Source: an uncultured Francisellaceae bacterium
GTDB taxonomy: Bacteria > Pseudomonadota > Gammaproteobacteria > UBA6186 > Azoamicaceae
Assembly: GCA_945956915.1 (NCBI GenBank)
Contig: CAMFJH010000005.1
Coordinates: 60,372-124,371, forward strand
Length of the DNA stretch: 64,000 bases
Reading direction: 5' to 3'
Shown here: piece after piece, positions 29,790 to 39,958 of the stretch
Layout of the letters: the number at the start of each line of letters is the position of its first letter
Position numbering within the stretch: the stretch's first letter is position 1
Made by a program: the position numbers and the translations under genes
Notes under the pieces: model-generated
The model's input: only the letters and a program-made list of their open reading frames with translations
Database searches by the model: none
Told to the model about the DNA's origin: nothing

Positions 29790-30673
29790 GTAACAGGCGA
29801 TAAGGCTGTATTGTCAAAAGTCACTACTTCCCAAGCTTCAGGTGTGGCCAATAAACTTTGCAACAATCGATTATTTAAAGTATGCCCTGATTTAAAGCCT
29901 TTAAAAGCACCAATTAACCCCGTGCCTAATAAATATAAATCACCTACTGCATCTAAGATTTTATGTTTGACCAATTCATCTTCGTATCGTAAACCATCTT
30001 CATTCATGATCCTAGAATCATCTAGCACAATGGCATTCTCTAGACTGCCACCTAAAGCCAAATTATTGGCTCTTAGCCATTCATATTCAGCTAAAAACCC
30101 AAAAGTACGGGCTCGACTGATTTCTTTAACATAAGCAGTCGTTGAAAAATCTAAAGTCGCTTCTTGAACGCTATTTTTTAAAACAGGATGATCATAATCT
30201 AGGGTAAAAGATACTTTAAAGCCTTCAAACGGTTCAAGACTTGCCCATTTATCCCCATCATGCACACAAACACGTTCTTTAATACGTAAAAAGGATTTTA
30301 AGTCACTTTGCTCTTCAATGCCTGCAGATTGCAATAAAAACACAAAATGGCTGGCGCTACCATCCATAATGGGCACTTCCGGTGCACTGAGTTCTACAAT
30401 CGCATTATCAATCCCTAAGCCTGCCATGGCAGACAATAAATGCTCTACCGTCGATACTCGTACACCCTCTTTAATTAAAGTAGTCGAGAGTCTGGTATCG
30501 CCCACAAAAGCTGAACGTGCAGGAATTTCGACAACGGGATCTAAATCAACCCTTCTAAAAACAATACCGTAATTTACAGGTGCAGGCTTCACTGTAAGAA
30601 AAACCTTCTGACCATTATGCAATCCCACGCCCATAGCGCGTATCATATTTTTTACAGTTCGCTGCTTACTCAC
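29765..30673 (-). CDS. lpxC: UDP-3-O-acyl-N-acetylglucosamine deacetylase LpxC
   Basis: Zinc enzyme for the committed step of lipid A synthesis. The 302 residues (E. coli 305) carry the zinc-binding His in [12 protein letters not shown], then HKILDAVGD with the second His and the Asp, and [10 protein letters not shown] near the C-terminus. The organism therefore appears to make lipid A. It lies 4 bases after the ftsZ stop, in the division cluster. Confidence 0.97.
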   Translation of the reverse strand: MSKQRTVKNMIRAMGVGLHNGQKVFLTVKPAPVNYGIVFRRVDLDPVVEIPARSAFVGDTRLSTTLIKEGVRVSTVEHLLSAMAGLGIDNAIVELSAPEVPIMDGSASHFVFLLQSAGIEEQSDLKSFLRIKERVCVHDGDKWASLEPFEGFKVSFTLDYDHPVLKNSVQEATLDFSTTAYVKEISRARTFGFLAEYEWLRANNLALGGSLENAIVLDDSRIMNEDGLRYEDELVKHKILDAVGDLYLLGTGLIGAFKGFKSGHTLNNRLLQSLLATPEAWEVVTFDNTALSPVTYLYPVMA

Positions 30674-30677
30674 TTAA

Positions 30678-31874
30678 TTACTCACTCCCCACCCCATCGA
30701 CTACGCGTACTTCTTTGTCTTTACGACGCAAAAAAGCTGGGATATCTAAATATTCAGGATCACGTCGTACACTGACACCTGCATTTAAGCTCGCATTCCC
30801 CATGGATCGTGTTACTTTCAGCTGGGATTGCGCTTGTACCTGTGACTGAACCTGCGTATGGATTTGATTTTGACCTTGTACTTCCTGAGAAGCGCCCATT
30901 ACCTGAGGCTTACCCAATCCAGTAGCCACCAAGGTCACCCTTAATTCATCAACCAACGTTTCATCGATTACTGTTCCTACGATCACAGTTGCATCATCTG
31001 AAGTAAAGCTCTTAATGGCATCACCCACTTCTTCAAATTCTGCAATGGACATATCCATACCAGCGGTAATGTTCACCAATACGCCTCTAGCACCGGCTAA
31101 GCTGATATCATCCAATAAAGGACTGGATATTGCAGCCTCCGCGGCTAAACGTGCCCGATTTTCGCCCTTGGCAGAACCCGTACCCATCATGGCTATACCC
31201 ATTTCTGACATCACCGTTCGGACATCTGCAAAATCGACATTGATAAGCCCAGGACGGGTAATTAATTCAGAAATACCCTGTACCGCGCCGAGTAATACAT
31301 CATTGGCCGCCCTAAAAGCATCCAATAAAGTAACTCCCTTACCTAATACACTTAATAACTTTTGGTTAGGAATCGTAATTAAAGAATCGACCACTTGGCC
31401 TAACTTCTGAATACCTTCTTCGGCATATTGCATACGTTTTTTGCCTTCGAAAGGAAAAGGTTTAGTCACCACAGCTACGGTTAAGGCACCCAATTCTTTG
31501 GCAACTTCCGCCACAATTGGCGCGCCACCCGTACCGGTACCGCCCCCCATTCCGGCTGTAATAAAGACTAAATCAGCCCCTTCTAACATCTCACGAATGC
31601 GATCACGATCTTCAAGCGCACTTTCGCGACCTACTTCAGGATTGGCACCTGCACCCAATCCTTTGGTAATACCGGTACCCAATTGTAACACCAATCCCGG
31701 TAAAGGCTCTTCTAAAGCTTGTCTGTCGGTATTGGCCCGAATAAACTCTACCCCTTCGATATTGGCAGAAGTTAACATATGCTTGATGGCATTACCACCA
31801 CCGCCACCCACACCAATCACCTTAATGACAGCATTTTGTGGAAAATTATCATTTAATTCGAACATATTAGCCAT
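30678..31874 (-). CDS. ftsZ: Cell division protein FtsZ
   Basis: Tubulin-like GTPase that forms the division ring. The 398 residues include the GTP-binding signature GGGTGTG in [15 protein letters not shown] and the N-terminal GVGGGGGNA. The linker before the C-terminus is Gln-rich ([11 protein letters not shown]). The conserved tail peptide that binds FtsA and ZipA is present as [15 protein letters not shown], followed by 12 more residues. It follows ftsA and precedes lpxC. Confidence 0.98.
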   Translation of the reverse strand: MANMFELNDNFPQNAVIKVIGVGGGGGNAIKHMLTSANIEGVEFIRANTDRQALEEPLPGLVLQLGTGITKGLGAGANPEVGRESALEDRDRIREMLEGADLVFITAGMGGGTGTGGAPIVAEVAKELGALTVAVVTKPFPFEGKKRMQYAEEGIQKLGQVVDSLITIPNQKLLSVLGKGVTLLDAFRAANDVLLGAVQGISELITRPGLINVDFADVRTVMSEMGIAMMGTGSAKGENRARLAAEAAISSPLLDDISLAGARGVLVNITAGMDMSIAEFEEVGDAIKSFTSDDATVIVGTVIDETLVDELRVTLVATGLGKPQVMGASQEVQGQNQIHTQVQSQVQAQSQLKVTRSMGNASLNAGVSVRRDPEYLDIPAFLRRKDKEVRVVDGVGSE

Positions 31875-31894
31875 ATTAGATGCGCTCCCTAATA

Positions 31895-33127
31895 TTAAAA
31901 ATTCCCCTGGAACCAGCTTTTCATACGGCCTAAAAGCCCCTTAAAGCCTAACTGTGTAGTCCCTGCTTGCTCATGCTTTTGGTGCTGATAACCATAATGC
32001 AATAAACCCACTGCAGTTGAATAAATAGGATTACGCAAACCATCAACCAGGCCGGTAATCTCTTGCGGTATCCCTAAACGCACAGGCATCTGAAAAATTT
32101 CTTCAGCCAATTCAATCACCCCTTCCATCCGTGCCCCACCTCCGGTAACCACAATACCAGAACCCAATGCACCTTCTAGACCCGCACTGCGTAACTCGGC
32201 TTGTACTAAAGAAAAAAGCTCTTCGTATCGAGGTTCTATCACTTCTGCTAAGGTCGTACGAGATAATTGTCTGGAGGTTCTATCGCCCATAGAAGGCACT
32301 TCCACCATTTCATCAATATTCGTTAATTTGGCTAAAGCACAGGCATATTGAATCTTAATATTTTCCGCACTTTGACTTGGGATACGAAGCGCTACTGCAA
32401 TGTCGTTGCTAACCTGATCACCAGCCACCGGAATAACAGCGGTATGCCGAATAGCACCCTCTGTGAAAATAGCCATATCCGTAGTACCACCGCCAATATC
32501 GACCATACAAACACCCAATTGCATTTCATCGGGTGTGATAACGGCATGACTAGAGGCCAAAGGTTCTAAAACCAAATCATCGACTTCTAAACCACAGAGT
32601 CGCACGCATTTTACAATATTCTGAGCGGCAGCGACTGATCCTGTGACCATATGCACTTTGGCTTCTAAGCGAACACCTGACATCCCCACAGCTTCTCGGA
32701 TACCTTCTTGTCCATCAATAATGAATTCTTGAGGCAGAACATGCAGGGTTTTTTGATCCGTGGGAATGGCAACCGCTTTAGCAGCATCCATTACACGTTC
32801 CACATCTTGAGCTCTGACTTCTTGATCTTTTATGGCGACAATACCATGTGAATTGAAACTGCGAATGTGTGATCCCGCAATCCCCGTCACCACAGATTGT
32901 ATTTGACAACCCGCCATGGTTTCAGCATCTTCTATCGCACAGCGTAAAGAAGCGACCGTCGATCCAACATTCACGACGACGCCTTTTTTCAAGCCGTGCG
33001 AAGGATGGGTTCCCATCCCCAAGATCTCAATTTGTCCTTCAGGTGTTATGCTCGCAATAATGGCAACCACTTTTGAAGTACCAATATCAAGCCCTACTAT
33101 TACATTTTTATCGCGTTTATTGGGCAT
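31895..33127 (-). CDS. ftsA: Cell division protein FtsA
   Basis: Actin-like ATPase tethering FtsZ to the membrane and recruiting later division proteins. The 410 residues show the actin-fold ATP segments GLDIGTSKV and [12 protein letters not shown] and the C-terminal [15 protein letters not shown]. They end in an amphipathic membrane-targeting helix ([14 protein letters not shown]). Position between ftsQ and ftsZ is standard. Confidence 0.98.
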   Translation of the reverse strand: MPNKRDKNVIVGLDIGTSKVVAIIASITPEGQIEILGMGTHPSHGLKKGVVVNVGSTVASLRCAIEDAETMAGCQIQSVVTGIAGSHIRSFNSHGIVAIKDQEVRAQDVERVMDAAKAVAIPTDQKTLHVLPQEFIIDGQEGIREAVGMSGVRLEAKVHMVTGSVAAAQNIVKCVRLCGLEVDDLVLEPLASSHAVITPDEMQLGVCMVDIGGGTTDMAIFTEGAIRHTAVIPVAGDQVSNDIAVALRIPSQSAENIKIQYACALAKLTNIDEMVEVPSMGDRTSRQLSRTTLAEVIEPRYEELFSLVQAELRSAGLEGALGSGIVVTGGGARMEGVIELAEEIFQMPVRLGIPQEITGLVDGLRNPIYSTAVGLLHYGYQHQKHEQAGTTQLGFKGLLGRMKSWFQGNF

Positions 33128-33156
33128 TTTGCGCTATGACCTCCATTAGGTAAGTA

Positions 33157-33903
33157 TTAAGCACGCGTATTACTTCCAACTTTATATCCTGTTTTATAAC
33201 CAATAGCCAATCCATTGGTATAACGACAATCTACATAAACTATCTGATCCATTTGTGCCTTTAATTTTAGCTCGTAGGCTAACACAAATCTATTTAAACG
33301 TTCTACCAGTGCTGTTCTACCCAGTATAAGCGCTATTCCATTATCTAACATAATTTCTAAAGCACCATAATCGCTTAAATGCAACTCTGTCACTGTTAGC
33401 CCTAAGGGACCTAAACTCTCTAAGACGGTATAATATTGCTGTAACATGTCCTGAGATTTTTCTACAGGGCCTGTAAACAAAGGCAATTTACTCAAAATCA
33501 TTGCATTTGCGCTCTGCTCTGGATAAAAAACCTCGCCTTCTGTATCCATCACACCTTTTTCACCAAACCGAGCTTGAGGCATACGCTCTTGTAAGGAAAC
33601 TTGAATTTTATCTGGCCACACTCGTTTAACCGAGCTTGACACTACCCAAGCCAAGTTTGCAATATCTTCCTGAATACTCTGAACTTTTAACCAAAAAAAG
33701 CCTTTTACCAAATGTGGGGATACCTGATTCATCAGCGTATCTTCCGGTATCTGCTTTAAAGCTTCTGTAATCTCAATTACTCGTACTGGAAAATGTTTAG
33801 GATTTTGGGTCCATAGTACTCCAACTGCTCCTGCCCCCATTAATAAGAGCAAAGAAGCGCCTAAGGAGAATACCCGTTTCCAGCTCAATATACACTTATC
33901 CAT
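33157..33903 (-). CDS. ftsQ: Cell division protein FtsQ
   Basis: Bitopic inner-membrane division protein that links FtsB/FtsL to the divisome. The 248 residues have one membrane helix near residues 12-30 (LGASLLLLMGAGAVGVLW), then a POTRA-like segment (FPVRVIEITEALKQIPEDTL, LAWVVSSSVKRVWPDKIQVSL) and the FtsQ beta domain (MDTEGEVFYPE). Length is near E. coli FtsQ (276). ddl, which often sits just upstream, is missing; murB takes its place. Confidence 0.9.
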   Translation of the reverse strand: MDKCILSWKRVFSLGASLLLLMGAGAVGVLWTQNPKHFPVRVIEITEALKQIPEDTLMNQVSPHLVKGFFWLKVQSIQEDIANLAWVVSSSVKRVWPDKIQVSLQERMPQARFGEKGVMDTEGEVFYPEQSANAMILSKLPLFTGPVEKSQDMLQQYYTVLESLGPLGLTVTELHLSDYGALEIMLDNGIALILGRTALVERLNRFVLAYELKLKAQMDQIVYVDCRYTNGLAIGYKTGYKVGSNTRA

Positions 33904-33983
33904 TTAAAACGACCATTGTACCTGAATTCTTCCTGTTTCGCACCTTGTCTATCACTTCATTAACTATGTATGAACATTTAGGG

Positions 33984-34910
33984 TTATGCAAATGGAAATG
34001 CACCCATTATTCTGACTTCCGGTTTTAAGCGAATCTCATGTTCTTGCCAAACAACTTCTATAATATGTTGTATTAATTGATAAACATCTTTTGCACTGGC
34101 CTTAGCTGCGTTGATAATAAAGTTGGCATGTTTAGACGAAACCATGGCTCCCCCTATGGAAAAACCTTTTAATTTAGAAGACTCAATCAATCGTGCAGCA
34201 TAATGATTGGGAGGATTTTGAAAGACAGAACCACAACTTAAAACACCAATCGGTTGGGTTTCATTACGCATACGTAATAGATAGCTGATCTGCTCTGCCT
34301 GCTCATCTGCTGTGCCTTGATCGCCTTTTTCAAATTGAAAGTGTCCGGCCAAAAACCAGGCTTCATCCCCGCCTTCAATCGAACGGTAAGCAATTTTATA
34401 ATCTTTAGGGCTTCTTAAAAAACATTCTCCCCGCCGATTAACCACTTCAAGCCCCACAACCTGCGTCCAGGTTTCCCCACCAAAAGCACCGGCATTCATC
34501 GCCAGAGCACCGCCTATGGTACCCGGAATCCCCGCAAAAAAAGATCCCCCTTTTAAGCCTTCTTTGGCACAGTATTTAGCTAATTTCGCACAAGGCATTC
34601 CCGCTGGCACCCACACTGTTTGTGCTGTATCCGTAGAGGCTATAAGCTTAATCGGAAGGGATTTCATACCCAAGGTGTGAATAACAGTGCCTCTGATGCC
34701 TTCATCCGCAATTAACACATTAGATCCTAAACCTAAGAAAGTCAGGGGTTCATCAGGTGCTAAACTGCTTAAGAATAATGCTAAATCTTCAATATCCGTG
34801 GGTCTATAATACCGCTCTGCAGGGCCTCCAATTCGCCAAGTGGTATGAGGGGCCATCGGTTCATTTAAACGTAGGATCCCTTTTGTTTTTATCCCTGCAC
34901 TCATAAACAC
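33984..34910 (-). CDS. murB: UDP-N-acetylenolpyruvoylglucosamine reductase MurB
   Basis: FAD enzyme that makes UDP-MurNAc for peptidoglycan. The 308 residues include the FAD-binding [10 protein letters not shown] and [23 protein letters not shown], and the catalytic Ser in CGSVFQNP. The length and GAFGGETW motif suit the type II (short) MurB. Its start overlaps the murC stop by 10 bases, so the two are coupled. Confidence 0.97.
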   Translation of the reverse strand: MFMSAGIKTKGILRLNEPMAPHTTWRIGGPAERYYRPTDIEDLALFLSSLAPDEPLTFLGLGSNVLIADEGIRGTVIHTLGMKSLPIKLIASTDTAQTVWVPAGMPCAKLAKYCAKEGLKGGSFFAGIPGTIGGALAMNAGAFGGETWTQVVGLEVVNRRGECFLRSPKDYKIAYRSIEGGDEAWFLAGHFQFEKGDQGTADEQAEQISYLLRMRNETQPIGVLSCGSVFQNPPNHYAARLIESSKLKGFSIGGAMVSSKHANFIINAAKASAKDVYQLIQHIIEVVWQEHEIRLKPEVRIMGAFPFA

Positions 34911-36316
34911 AGCGCCCGTGCTGCCAAATCAGAAGCCAAAGCACCAATATCCCCTGCACCTTGCATCAATAAAATATCATTTTCTTTTAAAACACCTACC
35001 AACACTTTTAAAACCTCAGCTTTATCCGATACAAAAATAGGATCCACTTTACCCCTACTACGAATGCTGCCTGCCAATCGTCGACCATCCACACCTGGAA
35101 TCGGCTGTTCGCCAGCAGAATACACTTCTAATAAGATCAATACATCGACATTCGATAAAATCGCAGAAAAATCTTCAAACAAGGCTTTTGTACGCGTATA
35201 ACGATGGGGTTGAAAGACCATCACCAAACGACGCTCAGACCACCCTATACGTAATGCTTCAACCACAGCTTGTACTTCTTTGGGATGATGACCGTAATCA
35301 TCGATCATTAAGACTTTCTTACCCCCTGGGCTAAATTCGCCTAAGCATTGAAAACGCCGGCCCACGCCTTGAAATACGCTTAATCCTCGTATGATGGCCT
35401 CATCTGAAATACCTTCTTCTGTGGCCACTGCAATCGCTGCTAAGGCATTTAAAGTATTATGTCGACCCGGTAAATTTAAGTGAATCTCCATCGGGGGCTT
35501 TGCTTTACGCAGTACAGTAAAACTCGATTGATTCAAAGATTGTTTGAAATCAATGGCTCTGTAATCTGCCCCTTCTGAAAACCCATAAGTAACCGTAGGC
35601 CTTTCAATATCGGGTAATAGTTGTGCCACTTCAGCATCATCTGTACACACAACGGCTAAACCATAAAAAGGTAAGCGATGCAAAAACTCCAAATAGGCTT
35701 TTCGCAATAAAGAAAAATCATCCTGATAAGCTTCTAAATGATCGCGATCAATATTCGTTACCACGGCAATCATCGGTGATAAATGTAAAAAAGAAGCATC
35801 GCTTTCATCGGCTTCGGCTACAAAATAACAACCCGCCCCTAATTTGGCATTAGTGCCTAAACTGTTTAAACGTCCGCCAATCACAAATGTCGGATCTTGA
35901 CCATCTTCTGCCAGTAAACTGCTGATCAAACTGGTAGTTGTGGTTTTTCCATGGGTGCCTGCAATGGCAATGCCTTGTTTAAAGCGCATCAGTTCAGCAA
36001 GCATCGAAGCCCTTTGTACGACGGGAATTCGGCGCTCACGTGCACGGCTCCATTCCACATTATCCGTTTGAACAGCGCTAGAAACTACAACCACATCACA
36101 GGCATCCACCAAAGCCGCGTTATGTTCATGCGCAATGGGTATCCCCAATTGCTTTAAATGCTCTACCATCGTGTTATTGGCAGGATCTGAACCCGTTACG
36201 GTATATCCTAGGTTAAGCAATACTTCCGCAATACCGCCCATGCCAGCTCCCCCAATGCCCACCAGGTGAACACTGCGTATCCGACGCATACTCAAGTCAT
36301 TTAACTTTTGGGTCAC
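34901..36316 (-). CDS. murC: UDP-N-acetylmuramate-L-alanine ligase MurC
   Basis: Adds L-alanine to UDP-MurNAc. The 471 residues show the Rossmann-like [17 protein letters not shown], the ATP-binding [24 protein letters not shown], and the C-terminal [11 protein letters not shown]. Overlaps murB. It is the first gene of the murC-murB-ftsQ-ftsA-ftsZ-lpxC run and is divergent from cydA. Confidence 0.97.
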   Translation of the reverse strand: MTQKLNDLSMRRIRSVHLVGIGGAGMGGIAEVLLNLGYTVTGSDPANNTMVEHLKQLGIPIAHEHNAALVDACDVVVVSSAVQTDNVEWSRARERRIPVVQRASMLAELMRFKQGIAIAGTHGKTTTTSLISSLLAEDGQDPTFVIGGRLNSLGTNAKLGAGCYFVAEADESDASFLHLSPMIAVVTNIDRDHLEAYQDDFSLLRKAYLEFLHRLPFYGLAVVCTDDAEVAQLLPDIERPTVTYGFSEGADYRAIDFKQSLNQSSFTVLRKAKPPMEIHLNLPGRHNTLNALAAIAVATEEGISDEAIIRGLSVFQGVGRRFQCLGEFSPGGKKVLMIDDYGHHPKEVQAVVEALRIGWSERRLVMVFQPHRYTRTKALFEDFSAILSNVDVLILLEVYSAGEQPIPGVDGRRLAGSIRSRGKVDPIFVSDKAEVLKVLVGVLKENDILLMQGAGDIGALASDLAARALCL

Positions 36317-36518
36317 AGACCGCTCCTCTTTTTCTTTTCCTTTTGAAATAAAGATAACTCTATTAATATATGATAGGCTAAAATATAGAATGCTATAGGG
36401 TACCAGATTGCAAAGCTAACAGCCATTAGGGGACACAATAAGTTGATCGACTTATTTTTAATTTCGCTATCCCGATTATCCTGCGCTATGCTATCTTTGT
36501 CTATTCGGGAGCACCTTT

Positions 36519-37946
36519 ATGTTTGAACTCGATGCCCTATTACTCGCGCGCCTTCAATTTGCTTTTACCATAAGCTTTCATATCCTTTTCCCTGCTTTTA
36601 CTATTGGACTGGCCAGTTTTTTAGCGGTTGTTGAATGGCGATGGTTAAAAACAAAAGATGATCGCTTTTACAATATTTATAAATTCTGGGTTAAAATCTT
36701 TGCCGTTGCCTTTGGAATGGGTGTGGTCTCGGGTGTGGTGATGTCTTATCAATTTGGCACCAATTGGTCTCATTTTTCCGATCGCGTGGCCAATGTCATA
36801 GGCCCCCTGTTAGGCTATGAAGTCTTAACCGCTTTCTTTTTAGAAGCTTCGTTTTTAGGGATTATGTTATTTGGTTGGGGGCGCGTTGGCAAACGCATGC
36901 ATTTTGTTGCCACCTGTATTGTCGCTTTAGGTACTTTATTATCTGCATTTTGGATCCTGGCTGCTAACAGTTGGATGCAAACACCTGCAGGCTTTTATAT
37001 CGGTACAGATGGCAGGTTGTTTCCTGAAAATTGGATACGTATTATTTTTAACCCCTCTTTTCCCTATCGCTTAACACACATGGTAACCGCGGCTTATCTC
37101 ACCACAGCCTTTGTAGTCGGAGGTGTTGGGGCTTTGTATTTGTGGCAAAAAAGAAATATACCCGAAGCTCGCATTATGCTAGGCATGGCTACTTTGATGG
37201 CTGCATTGGTGGCGCCCATGCAATTGCTAATAGGCGATTTACACGGTAAAAATACCTTAATTCATCAACCCGCTAAAGTAGCCGCCATTGAGGGCAATTG
37301 GGAACACACCACGCATGCGCCTTTATATCTTTTTGGCTTACCCAATACTGAAAAACAACGCATGGATTATGGACTCACGATTCCAGGTGGCGCTAGTTGG
37401 ATACTCACTGGGCGCACTGATGGCACTATTCCCAACCTTAAGTCTTTTGCACCCAAAGATAGGCCACCTGTGCCTGTGGTATTTTGGAGCTTTAGAGTAA
37501 TGGTCGGCATAGGAACCTTGATGATCTTAATCGGCATTATCAGTGCCATTCAATATTTCCGAAAACGATTATTTGACATTCAAAGTAGTCGTGGGTTATA
37601 TGGTGCTTGGATTTGCATGATGCCTTCTGGTTTTATTGCTTTACTCGCTGGCTGGTTTGTCACCGAAGTAGGACGTCAACCCTATACTGTTTACGGCGTT
37701 ATTCGTACGGCAGATTCCATTTCACCCGCTATTTTAGGGCCACAAGTTGCCTGGTCTTTGCTTGCTTTTGTATTGATGTATATTTTTGTATTCGGCGCAG
37801 GTATTTATTACATCTTACAACTGATTCTAAAAGGCATTCCTATCGCAGCTGAAAAAGAACAATTCTATCGACACGGACTCGAAGCCTCTTTCATAGATGG
37901 CAGAACTCAAACACCGGAGACAAAAAAAAATGAACCTCATGTTTGA
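36519..37946 (+). CDS. cydA: Cytochrome bd ubiquinol oxidase subunit I, short Q-loop (CIO-type)
   Basis: Quinol oxidase of the inner membrane that reduces oxygen and is resistant to many respiratory inhibitors. The 475 residues carry the heme-ligand His21 in FTISFHILFPAF, the conserved FGMGVVSGVVMSYQFGTNW, GRQPYTVYGVIRTADS, and nine membrane helices in outline. It is shorter than E. coli CydA (522), mainly in the quinol-binding loop (about 280-330). It therefore fits the short Q-loop, cyanide-insensitive type, which agrees with a DUF2474 partner downstream. GGGAG precedes the ATG. Confidence 0.95.
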   Translation: MFELDALLLARLQFAFTISFHILFPAFTIGLASFLAVVEWRWLKTKDDRFYNIYKFWVKIFAVAFGMGVVSGVVMSYQFGTNWSHFSDRVANVIGPLLGYEVLTAFFLEASFLGIMLFGWGRVGKRMHFVATCIVALGTLLSAFWILAANSWMQTPAGFYIGTDGRLFPENWIRIIFNPSFPYRLTHMVTAAYLTTAFVVGGVGALYLWQKRNIPEARIMLGMATLMAALVAPMQLLIGDLHGKNTLIHQPAKVAAIEGNWEHTTHAPLYLFGLPNTEKQRMDYGLTIPGGASWILTGRTDGTIPNLKSFAPKDRPPVPVVFWSFRVMVGIGTLMILIGIISAIQYFRKRLFDIQSSRGLYGAWICMMPSGFIALLAGWFVTEVGRQPYTVYGVIRTADSISPAILGPQVAWSLLAFVLMYIFVFGAGIYYILQLILKGIPIAAEKEQFYRHGLEASFIDGRTQTPETKKNEPHV

Positions 37947-38961
37947 TTTTTCTAATACCATCGATTTGCCTCTTATTTGGGGGTTTATTATTGCCATTGC
38001 AATTTTTTTGTATGTGCTCTTAGATGGTTTTGATTTGGGCATTGGCATTATATTTCCTTTTGCACCTTCGGATAAATGCCGCGATCGCATGATGAATTCC
38101 ATTGCACCTTTTTGGGATGGCAATGAAACTTGGTTAGTATTAGGCGGCGGAGGATTGTTTGCAGCTTTTCCGCTAGCCTATTCCATTTTACTACCCGCTT
38201 TTTATATGCCTATTATTGTCATGTTATTAGGCTTAATTTTAAGGGGAATTGCATTTGAATTCCGCTTTAAAGCCTCTGAAAAAGCACGAATACTCTGGGA
38301 TTATGCTTTTCATTTCGGTTCCTTGTCTGCCACATTCTCTCAAGGGGTTATTTTAGGCGCTTTTGTACAAGGCATCAAAGTCGAGGGTCGACATTTTGCA
38401 GGCAGCCCTTTTGATTGGGCGAATGGATTTAGCATGTTAACCGGTATTGCCTTGGTGTTTGGTTATGCGCTTTTAGGCTCTACTTGGCTTATCATGAAAA
38501 CAGAAGATATTACTCAAACTTGGGCTCGTTCAGTTGCAGCATATGTATTGGGATTTGTAGGCATTTTTATGGCCATTGTCAGTGCAACCATGCCTTTTTT
38601 AAATGCAGGTATTCTTCAATTTTGGTTCAGTTTTCCTAATATTTATTTTCTGGGTATTATTCCAATCTTAACTGCACTCTTATTTTTTAGCATTTGGCAC
38701 GATATACATCATCAAAAAGCCGAATATAAGCCTTTTTTAGCCAGCTTAGGCATTTTCTTTTTAGGGTATCTAGGATTGGCCTTAAGCCTTTTTCCTGTTA
38801 TTGTGCCTTTTCATTATACGCTCTGGCAGGCAGCAGCTTCTGGACCCACCCTCTCTTTACTCTTTATAGGCGTGGTTCCCATTTTGCCTCTTATTTTAGG
38901 GTATACAGGTTATTGCTATTATATCTTTAGAGGTAAAACCAGCCATGAGCGCTTTTATTAA
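37930..38961 (+). CDS. cydB: Cytochrome bd ubiquinol oxidase subunit II
   Basis: Membrane partner of CydA. The start is placed at ATG 37930 because GGAGA lies about 10 bases upstream; an in-frame ATG 11 codons earlier has no such signal. It overlaps the end of cydA by 17 bases. The 343 residues show LLDGFDLGIGIIFPF and IAPFWDGNETWLVLGGGGLFAAFP, both diagnostic, then eight hydrophobic helices. Length is typical (E. coli 379). Confidence 0.96.
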   Translation: MNLMFDFSNTIDLPLIWGFIIAIAIFLYVLLDGFDLGIGIIFPFAPSDKCRDRMMNSIAPFWDGNETWLVLGGGGLFAAFPLAYSILLPAFYMPIIVMLLGLILRGIAFEFRFKASEKARILWDYAFHFGSLSATFSQGVILGAFVQGIKVEGRHFAGSPFDWANGFSMLTGIALVFGYALLGSTWLIMKTEDITQTWARSVAAYVLGFVGIFMAIVSATMPFLNAGILQFWFSFPNIYFLGIIPILTALLFFSIWHDIHHQKAEYKPFLASLGIFFLGYLGLALSLFPVIVPFHYTLWQAAASGPTLSLLFIGVVPILPLILGYTGYCYYIFRGKTSHERFY

Positions 38962-39102
38962 ATGCTTAACTTAAAACACTATCTTCAACACTCACCCAAA
39001 TTGAAAGCCTGGCTTTGGTTTGTTTTTCTATGGCTTGCGGGTTTGAGTGCCGTGTTTATACTGACTTACCCTATAAAATTATTAATCAAACTAGCTTCTT
39101 AA
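38962..39102 (+). CDS. DUF2474 small subunit of the bd oxidase (CydZ-like)
   Basis: A 46-residue open frame begins at the base after the cydB stop. The product has one hydrophobic helix (WLWFVFLWLAGLSAVFILTY, about 18-37) with charged ends, and matches the short DUF2474 pattern W-x-WF-x-x-LW-x-x-G. These proteins are third subunits of CIO-type bd oxidases, analogous to CydX. Its position after cydB and its overlap-free but immediate start support the call. It is easy to miss because of its size. Confidence 0.85.
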   Translation: MLNLKHYLQHSPKLKAWLWFVFLWLAGLSAVFILTYPIKLLIKLAS

Positions 39103-39168
39103 ATAAGGGCTAACGTTATGTTAAACTATACTTGAGTTAAAATTGTGTTTATCAAAGGAGCATGGAGC

Positions 39169-39891
39169 GTGAAATATTCATTTGGGATGAAAGCAGTTAC
39201 ATTATTAGCATTGTTTAGTTCTTTATCGGTTTTTGCCGACACCAAGTCCCCCATTCCCTTAGTTTCTTATGTGGGCGTTGATGCGCAAATGCGACACATG
39301 GATTTTGAAAAAAATTTCGGGGGCAACATTTTACAACATCGATATCCCCAAGCCAATTTTTTTGCAGGCTTTAAATTCAATGATTATCTCGGTGCTGAAG
39401 CAGGATATACTTTTTCTAAAAAACAACTCAGTACACGTGCACATCAGTCGACGGATATTGTGTTAGGAGAACTCTTACCCACCATTTATCCGGTTTTGGT
39501 ATCTCAAACATTTCAAAGCCGTGCCTCTTCTAAAATCTCGGGTTGGAATGCCAATTTGATGGGTTATTTGCCTATTTTTTGTAAAGAGGACAATACTCAA
39601 TTGATTGGCTCTATTGGTTTTGCTTCTTTAAAATCTAGAGTTCATAATCTTGTTATTTTCAATAACACGTTAATAGATACCAATTATTTTAAAAAGCACA
39701 AAACAATTTTGAGGTTAGGAACGGGTATTCAACATATGGTTTGCGATAATATAGGGCTAAGATTCTTGGTTGCTTGGGAAAATACTTCTAAGTTAAAGGC
39801 TTATGCTCAAAATCTGAATAGAACGAGCTTTGCTTCTACTAGACCGGAAAACAGCTTTCATTATGGCTTAGGGGTTTTTGGAACTTTCTAA
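39169..39891 (+). CDS. Outer-membrane beta-barrel protein candidate
   Basis: The GTG at 39169 is chosen because AAAGGAG lies eight bases upstream; a GTG eight codons earlier has no ribosome-binding site. The 240-residue product begins with a signal peptide (about residues 1-23, cleavage after FA in VFADTK). It then shows alternating strands with aromatic residues and ends in Phe (GLGVFGTF), the usual C-terminal signature of outer-membrane barrels. The family resembles small OmpA/opacity-type barrels with residues such as AGYTFSKKQ; no more specific call is justified. It follows the cyd genes, 66 bases later, and ends at a strong terminator. Confidence 0.72.
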   Translation: MKYSFGMKAVTLLALFSSLSVFADTKSPIPLVSYVGVDAQMRHMDFEKNFGGNILQHRYPQANFFAGFKFNDYLGAEAGYTFSKKQLSTRAHQSTDIVLGELLPTIYPVLVSQTFQSRASSKISGWNANLMGYLPIFCKEDNTQLIGSIGFASLKSRVHNLVIFNNTLIDTNYFKKHKTILRLGTGIQHMVCDNIGLRFLVAWENTSKLKAYAQNLNRTSFASTRPENSFHYGLGVFGTF

Positions 39892-39898
39892 ACATAAA

Positions 39899-39926
39899 AA
39901 AAGGGTGTGCCTAGGCCCACCCTTTT
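39899..39926. terminator. Bidirectional terminator
   Basis: AAAAGGGTG-T-GCC-TA-GGC-C-CACCCTTTT: a 12-bp stem with one mismatch, preceded by an A-run and followed by TTTT. It serves the barrel gene on the plus strand and the RhoGEF-like gene on the minus strand. Confidence 0.85.
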
Positions 39927-39958
39927 AATATGCCTATTATATGGCCCTAACCACTCCC

